A stretch of 64,000 bases of DNA from NCBI RefSeq assembly GCF_008831125.1, contig NZ_WBKA01000002.1:248001-312000 (forward strand), written 5' to 3'. The notes under the pieces are model-generated. The model saw only the letters and a list, made by a program, of their open reading frames with translations, was not told the origin of the DNA and did not search any database. This document shows positions 1-10,508 of this stretch, piece by piece. This DNA is from Pseudoclavibacter caeni. Its GTDB lineage: Bacteria > Actinomycetota > Actinomycetes > Actinomycetales > Microbacteriaceae. The position numbers and the translations under genes are program-made. Numbering within the stretch: position 1 is the stretch's first letter; every line of letters starts with the position of its first letter.

Positions 1-749
1 CGGATGAGGGTCTGGTTGACCGCGAGGTTCACCAGCTCACCGAACGTGCGCCGCCGCTGTTCGGTGTACCCGGCCGTGTTCTCGCGGATCTTGTCGAAGA
101 CCACCACGGTGTCATACAGCGAGTAGCCGAGGATCGTGAGGAACCCGATCATGGCGGCGGGGGTGACCTCGAGACCGGTGGCCCCATAGACGCCCGCGGT
201 CACGATCAGGTCATGCACGAGGCTCAGGATCGCCGCGAGCGACATCTTCCACGTGCGGAAGTAGATCGCCATCAGCACGCCAGCGAGCAGCAGGAAGATC
301 ACGAGGCCGCGGACGGCCTGGGCGCTGACGTCCGACCCCCAGCTGGGATCGATGTACGACGCCGAGACATGATCGGCGGTCACCCCGTATGCGTCGGCGA
401 GCTGTGCGGAGATCTGCTTGGACTCGTCCTCGCTGACCTGGTAGGTCTGCACGCGCACGGTGTCGCCGCCGATGATCGCGACCCTGGGCTCGCTCTCCGG
501 ATCCTGCAGCACCGACTCGACCGCGTCACGACCGGTCTGCTCGTCGGGGCCGCTCACCTGGGTGACGCGGAACTCGCTGCCACCGGTGAACTCGATGCCC
601 AGGTTGAAGCCGCCGCGCAGGATCGGCAGCACGATCGCGAGCAGCATCACCGCCCCGGCGAGGGCGTACCAGATCCGCCACCGGCCGATGAAGTCGATGG
701 AGCGCCTGCCCGTGTGCAGGTCATAGCCAAGCTGTGAGAAGGCGGCCAT
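1..749 (-). CDS. secF: Protein translocase subunit SecF (3' part beyond window)
   Basis: SecF works with SecD in the membrane to pull preproteins out of the SecYEG channel using the proton motive force. About 249 residues are visible, read from the minus strand. After a short cytosolic start (MAAFSQLGYDLHTGRR) come a first membrane helix and then the periplasmic region with the family-typical GIEFTGGSEFR. The following helices include the SLVHDLIVTAG and GYSLYDTVVVFDKIRE motifs. The ATG shares one base with the secD stop (TGATG), so translation is probably coupled to secD. The C-terminal end runs off position 1. Nothing looks broken in the visible part. Confidence 0.97.
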   Translation of the reverse strand, partial: MAAFSQLGYDLHTGRRSIDFIGRWRIWYALAGAVMLLAIVLPILRGGFNLGIEFTGGSEFRVTQVSGPDEQTGRDAVESVLQDPESEPRVAIIGGDTVRVQTYQVSEDESKQISAQLADAYGVTADHVSASYIDPSWGSDVSAQAVRGLVIFLLLAGVLMAIYFRTWKMSLAAILSLVHDLIVTAGVYGATGLEVTPAAMIGFLTILGYSLYDTVVVFDKIRENTAGYTEQRRRTFGELVNLAVNQTLI

Positions 750-2764
750 CAGTCCTGCTCCTTCCCGTCGTGATCCGCGGCTTCGGTGGCGGCATCCTCA
801 CCCGCGGCGGCCGCGTCGTCGGCCTGCCCCGCCGCGGCGTCCGCCGCCGCAGGCGACTCACCATGCCGATGGTGCCGCCGCCGCTTCCGGCCCTCCTTCT
901 CGGCCTTCGCGCGCCCCTCGGCCTCCCGCTTCGCGGCGGCCGCGCGCTCGGCCTCCCGCTCAGCGTACGCATCCACGTCGAAACCGGCCTCGCGGGCCTT
1001 GCGCTCGGCGATCGTCATCCGCCGCTCGGCCTCGCCGCGCGAGCGGCGGGCCCGCTTCGCCTTGCGGCCGGCCCGCTCGCCCTCGGGGTTCTCGACACGG
1101 CGGAACTGGCCGCGGCCGCGGTAGGCGGCGCCGAGGATGGCAGGGTTCAGCCCGGAGAACCGGTGCCCCTCGCCGAAGAAGCGGGTCGTCGCGAGCAGCT
1201 GCATCACGGGGTGGGTGAACAGCATGACCACGAGCAAGTCGACGAGCGTGGTGAGCCCCAGCGTGAACGCGAAGCCCTGGACGCTGCCGACGGCGAGCAC
1301 GTACAGCACGATCGCGGCCAGGAAGTTCACCGCGTCGGAAGCGAGGATCGTGCGCAGTGCGCGCTTCCAGCCGGTCTCGACGGCGGGGATGAGCGTGTGC
1401 CCGTCACGCAGCTCGTCTCTGATGCGCTCGAAGTACACGATGAACGAGTCGGCCGTGATGCCGATCGAGACGATCAGGCCGGTCACCCCGGCCAGCGACA
1501 GCCGGTAGCCCTCCTGCCACGACAGCAGGGTGACGAGCAGATAGGTCACGCCCGCGCCGATGACGAGGGACGCGATGGTCACGAATCCGAGCGCCCGGTA
1601 CTGGAACAGCGAGTAGACGACCACGAGCAGCAGGCCGATCGCGCCGGCGATGAGCCCGTAGACGAGCTGCTGGGTGCCGAGGGTCGGGGTGATCGTGTTC
1701 TGGCTCTGCACCGTGAAACTGATCGGCAGGGCGCCGTACTTCAGCTGGTCGGCCAGGGTCTGGGCGCTCTCCTGGGTGAACGACCCGGAGATCTGCGCCT
1801 TGCCGTCGGTGATGATCGCGTTCGAGGTCGGGGCGACGATGACCTGCCCGTCGAGTACGACCGCGAACCGGTTGGCGGGGCTCGACTGGCTGGTGAGATC
1901 CGAGGTGACGGTGTGGAACATCTCGGTGCCCACATCGTTAAACGCGATGTTGATCACCCAGTTGTTCGTCACCGTGCCGTTGGTGCCCTGCTCCTGACCG
2001 GCGGTGGCGTCGGCGAGCTGCTCGCCATCGAGCAGCGCGCCGTCGACCCGGTTGTTCTCGCGGTCGACCGGGGCGAGCAGCAGCTTCTCGCCGCTGGCGT
2101 CGCAGGCGATCTTCGGCAGGTCAGAGGCGCTCACGGCCACCCCATCGACGTCGACAGACTGTGTGTTCGGGATCGGGTCGGCGGTGGTGTACTGCACCTG
2201 CTGGTCGTCGCCCTCGCCGGTGGACACCGGCTGGTAGCACACGTACTGGTCGTACTGTGCGGTGATCGCCGCGGTCTCCTTCGTGCGGGCCGCCGCGGTC
2301 TGCTCGTCCATACCCTCGAGCTCGGTCAGCTGCTCGGTCGCGCCGGTCGTCGAGGTGGACGCCTGGGTGCCGTCCTCGGCGCGCCACACGCGGCGGAACT
2401 CCAGCTTCGCCGACGAACGGATGCGGTCGAGCTGCTCCTCCGACGGGGTGCCCGGCAGACTGATGACGATGTTGCGGCCGCCCTGCGTGGTGATCTCGGC
2501 CTCGGAGACACCGCCGGCGTCCACGCGCTGGCGCATGATCGACTGCGCCTGCTTCATCTGGTCGGCCGAGGGGTCGGAGCCATCCTCGGTCTGCGCCGCG
2601 AGGATGATCTCCGTGCCCCCCTCGAGGTCAAGGGCGAGCTTCGGCGTCGCCGACGCCCCACCCCAGAGGATGCCGCCGCCGAGAGTGGCCGCCAGTGCGA
2701 CGATCACCACCCCCAGCCAGATGAGGGATCGGCGTGCCTGTCGCACCGGACCGCTTGCTGCCAC
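749..2764 (-). CDS. secD: Protein translocase subunit SecD
   Basis: SecD is the large partner of SecF in Sec-dependent export. It is about 671 residues from a GTG start (VAASGPVRQARRSL), chosen because a GAGGAAG Shine-Dalgarno lies 9 bases upstream and the N-terminus matches other actinobacterial SecD proteins; a longer open frame to about 3025 exists but reads as non-protein. It has one N-terminal helix, a large external domain starting LDLEGGTEIILAA, and five C-terminal helices including GLIVSIGITADSFIVYFERIRDE split over the SecD/F core. The last 120 or so residues form a very charged Arg/Lys/Ala/Glu tail, longer than in many relatives. It sits downstream of yajC and directly before secF. 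Confidence 0.97.
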   Translation of the reverse strand: MAASGPVRQARRSLIWLGVVIVALAATLGGGILWGGASATPKLALDLEGGTEIILAAQTEDGSDPSADQMKQAQSIMRQRVDAGGVSEAEITTQGGRNIVISLPGTPSEEQLDRIRSSAKLEFRRVWRAEDGTQASTSTTGATEQLTELEGMDEQTAAARTKETAAITAQYDQYVCYQPVSTGEGDDQQVQYTTADPIPNTQSVDVDGVAVSASDLPKIACDASGEKLLLAPVDRENNRVDGALLDGEQLADATAGQEQGTNGTVTNNWVINIAFNDVGTEMFHTVTSDLTSQSSPANRFAVVLDGQVIVAPTSNAIITDGKAQISGSFTQESAQTLADQLKYGALPISFTVQSQNTITPTLGTQQLVYGLIAGAIGLLLVVVYSLFQYRALGFVTIASLVIGAGVTYLLVTLLSWQEGYRLSLAGVTGLIVSIGITADSFIVYFERIRDELRDGHTLIPAVETGWKRALRTILASDAVNFLAAIVLYVLAVGSVQGFAFTLGLTTLVDLLVVMLFTHPVMQLLATTRFFGEGHRFSGLNPAILGAAYRGRGQFRRVENPEGERAGRKAKRARRSRGEAERRMTIAERKAREAGFDVDAYAEREAERAAAAKREAEGRAKAEKEGRKRRRHHRHGESPAAADAAAGQADDAAAAGEDAATEAADHDGKEQD

Positions 2765-2933
2765 TGTCTCGTTCTTCCTCGTCGTGTTCGGGGCCGCTCC
2801 CGGCCCCACGCGTGATCCGTTCGATCCCGCGTCCCGCCTGACCAGCGCCGGCCCCGCCGGCGGCTGCCCGACCGGCTCGCCGTGATCCGGCGGCCGGGTG
2901 CGCATCCGCTCGCCGGCCGATGCCGGCGGACGC

Positions 2934-3446
2934 TCAGTCCCGCTTCGTCGCGTCCGCGTCGCCCGACGCGGCCTCGCCCTTCGCCGGCGCAGCGTCCGCG
3001 GCGGCCTTCGTCGCATCCGCGTCACCCACGGCCTTCGTCTCCGTCACATCCACGCCGGTCTTCACCGCATCCGCCTTCGCGCCGTCCGCCGCAGCCTCGG
3101 CGCGCACCCCGTACTGGGGCTCGCCGTGCTCGTCCTCGAGCGGCGCGGCCGGGGTCGCGTCCTTCGCCGGGGCGGCATCGTCGACCGGACTCTTCTCGAT
3201 CTTCGCGATCGTCTGCCGGTGCACCCGCACGAGCGTGCCGGGCGTCGACTCGATCGTGACGATGTTGTTTGCCTCGTCGATGTCGCGGATCGTGCCGAAC
3301 AGGCCGAAGCTCGTCATGACCTCGGCGCCGGGCACCGCCCGACTCTGGGTCTCCTGCTGCTGCTGCTGACGCTTCTTGTTGTTGCGGAACGTCACGAAAA
3401 TCAGCACCGCGAACACCGCGAGCAGAATCAGAAGCATCGGGTCCAT
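2934..3446 (-). CDS. yajC: Preprotein translocase accessory subunit YajC
   Basis: YajC is a small single-pass membrane protein that associates with SecDF. The 170-residue product starts MDPMLLILLAVFAVLIFV, one transmembrane helix, followed by NNKKRQQQQQ and the conserved block AVPGAEVMTSFGLFGTIRDI typical of the family. Beyond residue 90 the sequence becomes a long acidic, Ala/Asp/Lys-rich tail (ADATKAAADAAPAKGEAAS), which is common in actinobacterial YajC and probably disordered. It lies 62 bases after ruvB and 169 bases before secD, so all three loci may share a transcript. Confidence 0.95.
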   Translation of the reverse strand: MDPMLLILLAVFAVLIFVTFRNNKKRQQQQQETQSRAVPGAEVMTSFGLFGTIRDIDEANNIVTIESTPGTLVRVHRQTIAKIEKSPVDDAAPAKDATPAAPLEDEHGEPQYGVRAEAAADGAKADAVKTGVDVTETKAVGDADATKAAADAAPAKGEAASGDADATKRD

Positions 3447-3508
3447 GCAGTCACTCTCCAGTCCTCTGTGGCATCGCCGGAACGGACGACGCGCCCACCA
3501 AGGCTACC

Positions 3509-4564
3509 CTAATCGTCCATGAGCGTGGGCTGTGCGTCCGTCGGCCGAGGGGTGAGCCCCAGATGCCGCCAGGCGGCGGGGGATGCGACCCGGCCGCGCG
3601 GCGTGCGCAGCACGAGTCCGCTGCGCACCAGGTACGGCTCCACGACCGACTCGAGGGTGTCGGGCTCCTCCCCCACGCTCATCGCGAGCGGGCCGAGCCC
3701 CACCGGCCCGCCGCCAAACTGACGGATGAGCACCCCGAGCACCTCGCGGTCGAGCCGGTCCAGGCCCAGCTCATCGACCTCGTAGAGAGCCAGGGTGTCG
3801 CGCACCGCGACGAGCGGCGCCGCGTCCGGATGCACCACGAGCCAGTCGCGCACCCGGCGGATGAGCCGGTTCGCGATGCGCGGGGTGCCCCGGCTGCGCA
3901 GAGCGATCTCCATGATCGCGTCGTCCGGCAACTCCAGATCGAGCAGGCCCGCAGTGCGGCGCAACAGCTGGGCGAGCTCCTCCGGCGGGTAGAACTCCAT
4001 GTTCGCGGTGAACCCGAACCGGTCGCGCAGCGGCGCCGGCAGTGCCCCCGAGCGGGTCGTGGCGCCCACGAGCGTGAACGGGGCGATCTCCAGTGGGATC
4101 GACGTGGCGCCCGGCCCCTTGCCGACCATCACGTCCACCCGGTAGTCCTCCATCGCGAGATAGAGCATCTCAGCGGCGGGCTTGGCGATGCGGTGGATCT
4201 CGTCGATGAAGAGCACCTCGCCCTCGGTGAGGGCACTGAGGATCGCGGCGAGGTCGCCGGCGTGCGTGATCGTCGGCCCGCTGGTCAGTCGCAGCGGCCG
4301 GCCCAGGTCGTGCGCGACGATCATCGCGAGCGTCGTCTTGCCGAGTCCGGGCGGGCCGGCGAGCAGGATGTGATCGGCCGCCTGCCCCCGGGCCCGGGCC
4401 GCAGCGAGCACGAGCGACAGCTGCTCGCGCACCCGCTGCTGCCCGACGAACTCGTCGAGATGCTGCGGGCGGAACGCGGTGTCGATCGCCCGGTCGTTCG
4501 CGTCCACACTGGCGGGGCTCAGCATCTGTTCGCCCTCGTCGCGGGCGTCACCGGCGGCCGTCAT
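3509..4564 (-). CDS. ruvB: Holliday junction branch migration helicase RuvB
   Basis: RuvB is the hexameric AAA+ motor that drives branch migration of Holliday junctions with RuvA. The 351-residue protein has Walker [10 protein letters not shown] (residues 70-78), Walker B LFIDEIH (around 118-124), the sensor region [20 protein letters not shown], and the C-terminal winged helix. Its ATG overlaps the ruvA stop as ATGA. The order ruvC-ruvA-ruvB in one operon is the usual arrangement. Length and motifs are normal. Confidence 0.98.
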   Translation of the reverse strand: MTAAGDARDEGEQMLSPASVDANDRAIDTAFRPQHLDEFVGQQRVREQLSLVLAAARARGQAADHILLAGPPGLGKTTLAMIVAHDLGRPLRLTSGPTITHAGDLAAILSALTEGEVLFIDEIHRIAKPAAEMLYLAMEDYRVDVMVGKGPGATSIPLEIAPFTLVGATTRSGALPAPLRDRFGFTANMEFYPPEELAQLLRRTAGLLDLELPDDAIMEIALRSRGTPRIANRLIRRVRDWLVVHPDAAPLVAVRDTLALYEVDELGLDRLDREVLGVLIRQFGGGPVGLGPLAMSVGEEPDTLESVVEPYLVRSGLVLRTPRGRVASPAAWRHLGLTPRPTDAQPTLMDD

Positions 4565-5154
4565 CGGGCCCCGCCGAGGACGCCGAGGGCGGCCCGCAGC
4601 AGCCCGTCCTCACCCTGCGCCCCGGCCGCGAGCGCCTGCTCCACCGCCTGCTGCGCGTCACGTTCGACCCAGCCGAGGCCGACGAGCGCGGCGGTGACAT
4701 GCACCGAGGACGCCTGGGCCGCCGGGGTCGCCGCGGCCGCGGCCGGCCGCTGCGGCGGGGCGATCCGCCCGGCCAGCTGCACGGTGATGAGCTTCGCGGT
4801 CTTCGCGCCGATGCCGCTGACCGTCTGGAACGCCTTCGCGTCCTCGTCGGCGACCGCTTGGGCGATCCGCTCCGGGGTCAGGGCGCTCAGCACGGCGAGC
4901 GCGAGTTTCGGCCCCACGCCGCTGACCGACCGCAGCACGTCGAACAGCCCCTTCTCTTCAGGGGTGCGGAACCCGTAGAGGGTGACGACCTCGTCGCGGA
5001 TGACGAGGGTCGTGAGCACGGTGGTCTCCTCCCCCGCGCGCACCGTCCGAGCATGCTCGGCGGTGACGCTCATCACGTAACCGACACCGCCGACGTCCAG
5101 GGTCAGCTGCTCCGCCCCGCTGCCGGCGACCACACCGCGCAGGAATCCGATCAT
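4561..5154 (-). CDS. ruvA: Holliday junction branch migration protein RuvA
   Basis: RuvA binds four-way junctions and loads RuvB. The start is taken at the ATG giving MIGFLRG, which matches the family N-terminus and overlaps the ruvC stop as ATGA; a GTG three codons upstream is the only alternative. About 197 residues: an OB-fold ([20 protein letters not shown]), helix-hairpin-helix region ([28 protein letters not shown]), an Ala/Pro-rich linker, and the C-terminal domain that contacts RuvB ([20 protein letters not shown]). No anomaly was seen. Confidence 0.97.
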   Translation of the reverse strand: MIGFLRGVVAGSGAEQLTLDVGGVGYVMSVTAEHARTVRAGEETTVLTTLVIRDEVVTLYGFRTPEEKGLFDVLRSVSGVGPKLALAVLSALTPERIAQAVADEDAKAFQTVSGIGAKTAKLITVQLAGRIAPPQRPAAAAATPAAQASSVHVTAALVGLGWVERDAQQAVEQALAAGAQGEDGLLRAALGVLGGAR

Positions 5155-5807
5155 CGTCTCCACCGCCTCTCGTCGTCACGTCCGACCGCGTCTCGCCCCG
5201 CGCCCTGCGCCCGGGCGCCGCCGGCATCACCCCAGTGCGAGTCTGGGCCGCGCACACCCGCCCGAGCCTCACGCCAGGCCCGCTGGGCCGGGGTCTCGCT
5301 CGCCGCCGCCCGGCCATCGAGCAACCGTTCGCCCGTGGGGCGCAGGCACTCGCAGATCGCCACGGCGAGGGCGTCGGCGGCGTCCGGCGGGCCGCCGACC
5401 TCGTCGACGCCGAGAAGCCGGGCGACCATGTGCTGCACCTGCGGCTTGCGGGCGGTGCCCGAGCCGGTCACCGCCGCTTTCACCTCGCTCGGCGTGTGCA
5501 TCGCCAAGGGGACGCCCGCATCACCCGCGATGAGCATCGTCGCCCCGATGATGTGGGCCACGCCCATCACGCTGGCGACGTTGTGCTGGGCGAAGACCCG
5601 CTCCACGGCGATACCGTCGGGGCGATGCCGCGTCACCAGCCGGCGGATGTCGCCGGCGATGCGCTGCACGCGCTCGGTGACGTCCCGCTCGGGCGACGAG
5701 CGGATCACCCCGACCTCGACCAGCCGCACCCGTCGTCCCGGCAGCGACTCGACAACGCCGAAGCCGCAGCGGGTCAGCCCCGGGTCGATCCCCAGGACGA
5801 CGGGCAC
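5151..5807 (-). CDS. ruvC: Crossover junction endodeoxyribonuclease RuvC
   Basis: RuvC is the dimeric, metal-dependent nuclease that cuts Holliday junctions symmetrically. The GTG start (VPVVLGIDPG) lies four bases after the yebC stop, and AGGAG lies within the end of yebC. Catalytic acidic residues are visible as D8 in GIDPGLT, E69 in IAVERVF and D142/D145 in PPDAADALA. At 218 residues it is longer than the core fold needs. The last 40 or so residues (from about SETPAQRAWREA) are Arg/Gly/Ala-rich, without recognisable structure, and may be a lineage-specific tail. Confidence 0.96.
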   Translation of the reverse strand: MPVVLGIDPGLTRCGFGVVESLPGRRVRLVEVGVIRSSPERDVTERVQRIAGDIRRLVTRHRPDGIAVERVFAQHNVASVMGVAHIIGATMLIAGDAGVPLAMHTPSEVKAAVTGSGTARKPQVQHMVARLLGVDEVGGPPDAADALAVAICECLRPTGERLLDGRAAASETPAQRAWREARAGVRGPDSHWGDAGGARAQGAGRDAVGRDDERRWRR

Positions 5808-5811
5808 CCGG

Positions 5812-6573
5812 TCACTCCTCCGCGGCCAGCTGCTCGACGATCTCGTCAGAGACGTCGAAGTTGCCGAAGACGTTCTGCACGTCGTCACTGTCCTCCAGCG
5901 CGTCGATGATGCGGAACAGCTTGCGGGCCGTGTCCAGGTCGACGTCGATGTGCAGGCCGGGGACGAACTCGACCTCCGCGGACTCGTAATCGAGCCCGGC
6001 CGCCTGCAGCGCCTGCCGGACGGCCACGAGGTCGTTCGGCTCGCTGAGCACGCGGAACTTGTCCCCGTCGTCCTCGACCTCCTCGGCACCCGCGTCGAGC
6101 ACCGCCTCCAGGATCGTGTCCTCGTCGACCCCGTCGGCCTTCGGCACCGTCACGACGCCCTTGCGGCTGAAGTTGTATGACACCGACCCCGGGTCGGCGA
6201 GCGTGCCGCCGTTGCGGGTGAGCGCCGTGCGCACGTCGGCGGCGGCGCGGTTTTTGTTGTCGGTGAGACACTCGACGAGCAGGGCCACACCGCCCGGGGC
6301 GTACGCCTCGTACATGATCGTCTGGTACTCGGCGCCGCCGCCGACCTCGCCTGAGCCGCGCTTGACGGCGCGGGTGATGTTGTCAGCGGGAACGGAGTTC
6401 TTCTTCGCCTTCTGGATCGCGTCATACAGAGTCGGGTTGCCGTCGGGATCCCCGCCGCCGATGCGGGCGGCGACCTCGATGCCCTTGATGTACTTCGCGA
6501 AGGCCTTGGCGCGCTTGGCGTCGATCAGGGCCTTCTTGTGCTTCGTGGTGGCCCATTTGGAGTGGCCGGACAT
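5812..6573 (-). CDS. yebC: YebC/PmpR family protein (TACO1-like)
   Basis: This is a 253-residue member of the YebC/TACO1 family. Members act as DNA-binding transcription factors or as ribosome-associated factors that help translate difficult stretches such as polyproline; which applies here cannot be told from sequence. The N-terminus [21 protein letters not shown] is diagnostic, as is the central [12 protein letters not shown]-like block (here [21 protein letters not shown]). AAGGAG lies 5 bases before the ATG. It is located between thrS and ruvC, the usual actinobacterial context. Confidence 0.96.
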   Translation of the reverse strand: MSGHSKWATTKHKKALIDAKRAKAFAKYIKGIEVAARIGGGDPDGNPTLYDAIQKAKKNSVPADNITRAVKRGSGEVGGGAEYQTIMYEAYAPGGVALLVECLTDNKNRAAADVRTALTRNGGTLADPGSVSYNFSRKGVVTVPKADGVDEDTILEAVLDAGAEEVEDDGDKFRVLSEPNDLVAVRQALQAAGLDYESAEVEFVPGLHIDVDLDTARKLFRIIDALEDSDDVQNVFGNFDVSDEIVEQLAAEE

Positions 6574-6606
6574 GTGACTCCTTCTGCTGGTCTCGTCTTG
6601 GGGATT

Positions 6607-8703
<2,097 letters not shown>

Positions 8704-9037
8704 CGTGGCTCCTCGAGCGTCAAGGCGTCGACCGATACGAGGCGGCCGGCGCGGGGTGATTGGGCAGTACCGCCCCATCCTACTCCAGCCCCAGGGCGGT
8801 GGACCCGGCCGGTGGGCCGTGCGGCACGCCCGCCGTCCACCGCCCGCCGCACACAGGCCTGCCGGATGAGCGCCGGCCTGCCACGCAGTGGCAGCACCGG
8901 GCACCTTCCACCTCCTCCGGCAGGTCCGTGCACGGGATGCCGCCCGAACCCGTCCAGCAGCACAAGCCGGGGCCACGCGACTGACGCGAGCCACCCCCTC
9001 GCCACGCCGAGGATGCGAGGGTCGCGAACGATACGCT
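8704..9037. other. Intergenic region between thrS and tRNA-Val
   Basis: About 330 bases with no credible gene. It holds the divergent promoters of thrS and tRNA-Val. I looked for a T-box leader before thrS and saw neither a T-box consensus sequence nor an obvious antiterminator. Confidence 0.6.
8777..8782 (-). promoter_or_regulatory. Candidate -10 of the thrS promoter
   Basis: On the minus strand TAGGAT occurs about 75 bases before the thrS GTG and fits an actinobacterial -10 (TANNNT). I see no convincing -35. This is a motif match only. Confidence 0.3.
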
Positions 9038-9043
9038 ATACTC
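9038..9043 (+). promoter_or_regulatory. Candidate -10 of the tRNA-Val promoter
   Basis: TATACT lies 36 bases before the mature tRNA 5' end, a plausible distance for a short leader. No strong -35 is visible at the expected spacing. Confidence 0.45.
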
Positions 9044-9078
9044 ATCGAGTTGCTGCGCGAGGTCACCTCGTTGAGCAC

Positions 9079-9152
9079 GGGCGATTGGCGCAGGTGGTTA
9101 GCGCGCTTCCTTCACACGGAAGAGGTCGCTGGTTCGAGTCCAGTATCGCCCA
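9079..9152 (+). tRNA. tRNA-Val (anticodon CAC)
   Basis: A 74-base cloverleaf. The acceptor stem is GGGCGAT paired with ATCGCCC. The anticodon stem is CTTCC/GGAAG around the loop TTCACAC, which gives anticodon CAC (valine GTG codons). The T-arm has TTCGAGT. The discriminator base is A and CCA is not fully encoded. Confidence 0.97.
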
Positions 9153-9159
9153 CATCGGA

Positions 9160-9192
9160 AGAGCCCCGTGATCCCAAGGATTCCGGGGTTCT
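9160..9192 (+). terminator. Probable terminator of tRNA-Val
   Basis: AGAGCCCCG pairs with CGGGGTTCT (nine pairs, one G-U), and inside the loop ATCC pairs with GGAT, giving a long extended hairpin that starts 7 bases after the tRNA. There is no U-tract, as is common in high-GC actinobacteria. Confidence 0.6.
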
Positions 9193-9616
9193 CGTCGTCT
9201 CCGGGCGGGTGCGACGAGAGCCCCGGAGTGGGGATGAACAGGCTGGTTGTGCCACAGAGTGCACGGCTGCCGCACCGGATGCAGGGGCAGTGAGCGACGG
9301 AGCATGCTATGCGGTTTCGTTCACTCGTTCTCAGACTGTCGCCCAGAGGTGTCGAGACTGGCGATCAGCGCGTCGGGTCGGACCTGCCATCCGTGATCGG
9401 TCATCCACCCCACGATCGGTGACCTCCACGTCGATGACCACGTCGACGGCGATGTCCGCCCCACCACGTCCGGCACCCGAGGCACATCCCGTGCCGATAC
9501 ACTCCCAGAGACGATGATGCGAAGGGCATCTCATGCCGTTCCGGCCGAGGCGCAGCGACTGTGGGCATGTGTCTTCCATCGGATCGGACCGACGAGCGCA
9601 GAGAGAAGGAGACCTC
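9193..9616. other. Non-coding stretch before the orphan gene
   Basis: About 420 bases without a credible complete gene. On the minus strand two overlapping frames around 9330-9470 read somewhat protein-like but lack a start and are interrupted. This could be a decayed gene or chance in high-GC DNA. Confidence 0.4.
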
Positions 9617-9973
9617 ATGACCAGGAACCTGCCGGTGAAGCCGGTCGTCCGGGACGGCCGGACCTACTACCCGCTGGAGCGAGCCGACCAACTGCCCGAG
9701 GCGGTCGGCGACGACCAGCACTTCACCCGCGCCGGGGTGCCGGTGCGATTCACCCGGGTCTCGGGGCGAACCTGGGTGGTCCACCGCGAGGACCGCCCCG
9801 GGTCGACCGGGGTGCTCGTGCTGCAGGATGACGGCCGGTACCTGTACAGCGCATCCGCCGCCGCTGACTCCGGGTTCCCCGGCTGGCGGATCCCCGTGCA
9901 GCGGTTGACCTGGGAGAGCTTCCTCGACCTGTTCACCGATACCGGCGAACAGACCGCCGCATCGCGCGGCTGA
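9617..9973 (+). CDS. Hypothetical protein, 118 residues
   Basis: I do not recognise this protein. The ATG (MTRNLPVKPVVRDGRTYYP) is preceded by AAGGAG 7 bases upstream, a much better start than the upstream in-frame one. The product is soluble-looking with no signal peptide or membrane helix. It is rich in aromatic and charged residues (RVSGRTWVVHREDRP, LQDDGRYLYSAS, WRIPVQRLTWESFLDLF), consistent with a small globular alpha/beta protein. It stands alone between tRNA-Val and the convergent cytochrome oxidase genes and is closed by a very strong terminator, so it is probably transcribed as a single gene. No function is assigned. Confidence 0.75.
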   Translation: MTRNLPVKPVVRDGRTYYPLERADQLPEAVGDDQHFTRAGVPVRFTRVSGRTWVVHREDRPGSTGVLVLQDDGRYLYSASAAADSGFPGWRIPVQRLTWESFLDLFTDTGEQTAASRG

Positions 9974-10002
9974 GCCTGGCTCCCCGGCACAGGTCAGCAG
10001 AG

Positions 10003-10048
10003 ACACGATGAGGCCCGCACGGAACGTTCCGTGCGGGCCTCATCGTGT
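10003..10048. terminator. Bidirectional terminator, 23-bp perfect inverted repeat
   Basis: A perfect palindrome centred between 10025 and 10026. The left arm includes GATGAGGCCCGCACGGAAC and the right arm is its exact complement. It lies between the convergent 118-residue gene and ctaF and so can end both transcripts. Confidence 0.9.
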
Positions 10049-10061
10049 GATGTGCGCTGCG

Positions 10062-10508
10062 TCAGTGAGCCAGGCGTCCGCGGTAGGCCTCGAATGAGAA
10101 GCCGACAAGCGCGATCACCAGCAGAGCTGCACCGATGATGGTCAGCCAGGTGCCGACCGCCAGGCCAGCGAAGATCACACCTGCGGCGACCGCGACGGCT
10201 AACGGCCACCAGCTCCACGGGGCGTACCAGCCGTAGTCCGGATCCGCATCCTCGATGTTCGCGTTCGGATCATCCTCGGGAGGGGTGCCGCCCATGTTGT
10301 GAGCAGCCTTGAACATCCAGAACGCCGGGAACCAGGCCATCCCGACGCAGAGCGCCAAGATCGTCGTCCCGACAGGCTCGATCGGGAGCGCACGGTTGAA
10401 CAGACCGACGCCATCATGCGGGAAGGCGAGGCTGGTTCCCATGTACCCGAACAGTGCCAGCAGGAAGAACAGACCGATTCCGAAGAGGACGCGTGCGTTC
10501 GTCTTCAT
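10062..10508 (-). CDS. ctaF: Cytochrome c oxidase subunit IV (actinobacterial CtaF)
   Basis: CtaF is the small fourth subunit of the actinobacterial aa3 oxidase in the bc1-aa3 supercomplex. The 148-residue product has four predicted helices: residues 7-30, then ILALCVGMAWFPAFWMFKA, then a pair at the C-terminus (WWPLAVAVAAGVIFAGLA and ALLVIALVGFSFEAY). The acidic loop with EDDPNANIEDADPDYGWYAPWSWWP is a family hallmark. The ATG shares one base with the ctaD stop (TGATG). Catalysis resides in CtaD; this subunit is accessory. Confidence 0.95.
   Translation of the reverse strand: MKTNARVLFGIGLFFLLALFGYMGTSLAFPHDGVGLFNRALPIEPVGTTILALCVGMAWFPAFWMFKAAHNMGGTPPEDDPNANIEDADPDYGWYAPWSWWPLAVAVAAGVIFAGLAVGTWLTIIGAALLVIALVGFSFEAYRGRLAH

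Noticed and set aside
8704-9037. T-box riboswitch before thrS
   Set aside because: No T-box consensus or alternative terminator structure could be seen.
9063-9305. Minus-strand ORF containing [13 protein letters not shown]
   Set aside because: This peptide is the well-known antisense translation of a tRNA gene; it overlaps tRNA-Val and is not a protein.
9330-9470. Pseudogene on the minus strand (segment reading IVGWMTDHGWQVRPDALIASL)
   Set aside because: Protein-like for about 30 residues only, without a start or recognisable relative; could be chance.
9079-10048. Genomic island inserted at tRNA-Val
   Set aside because: No integrase, no direct repeat of the tRNA 3' end and only one small gene.
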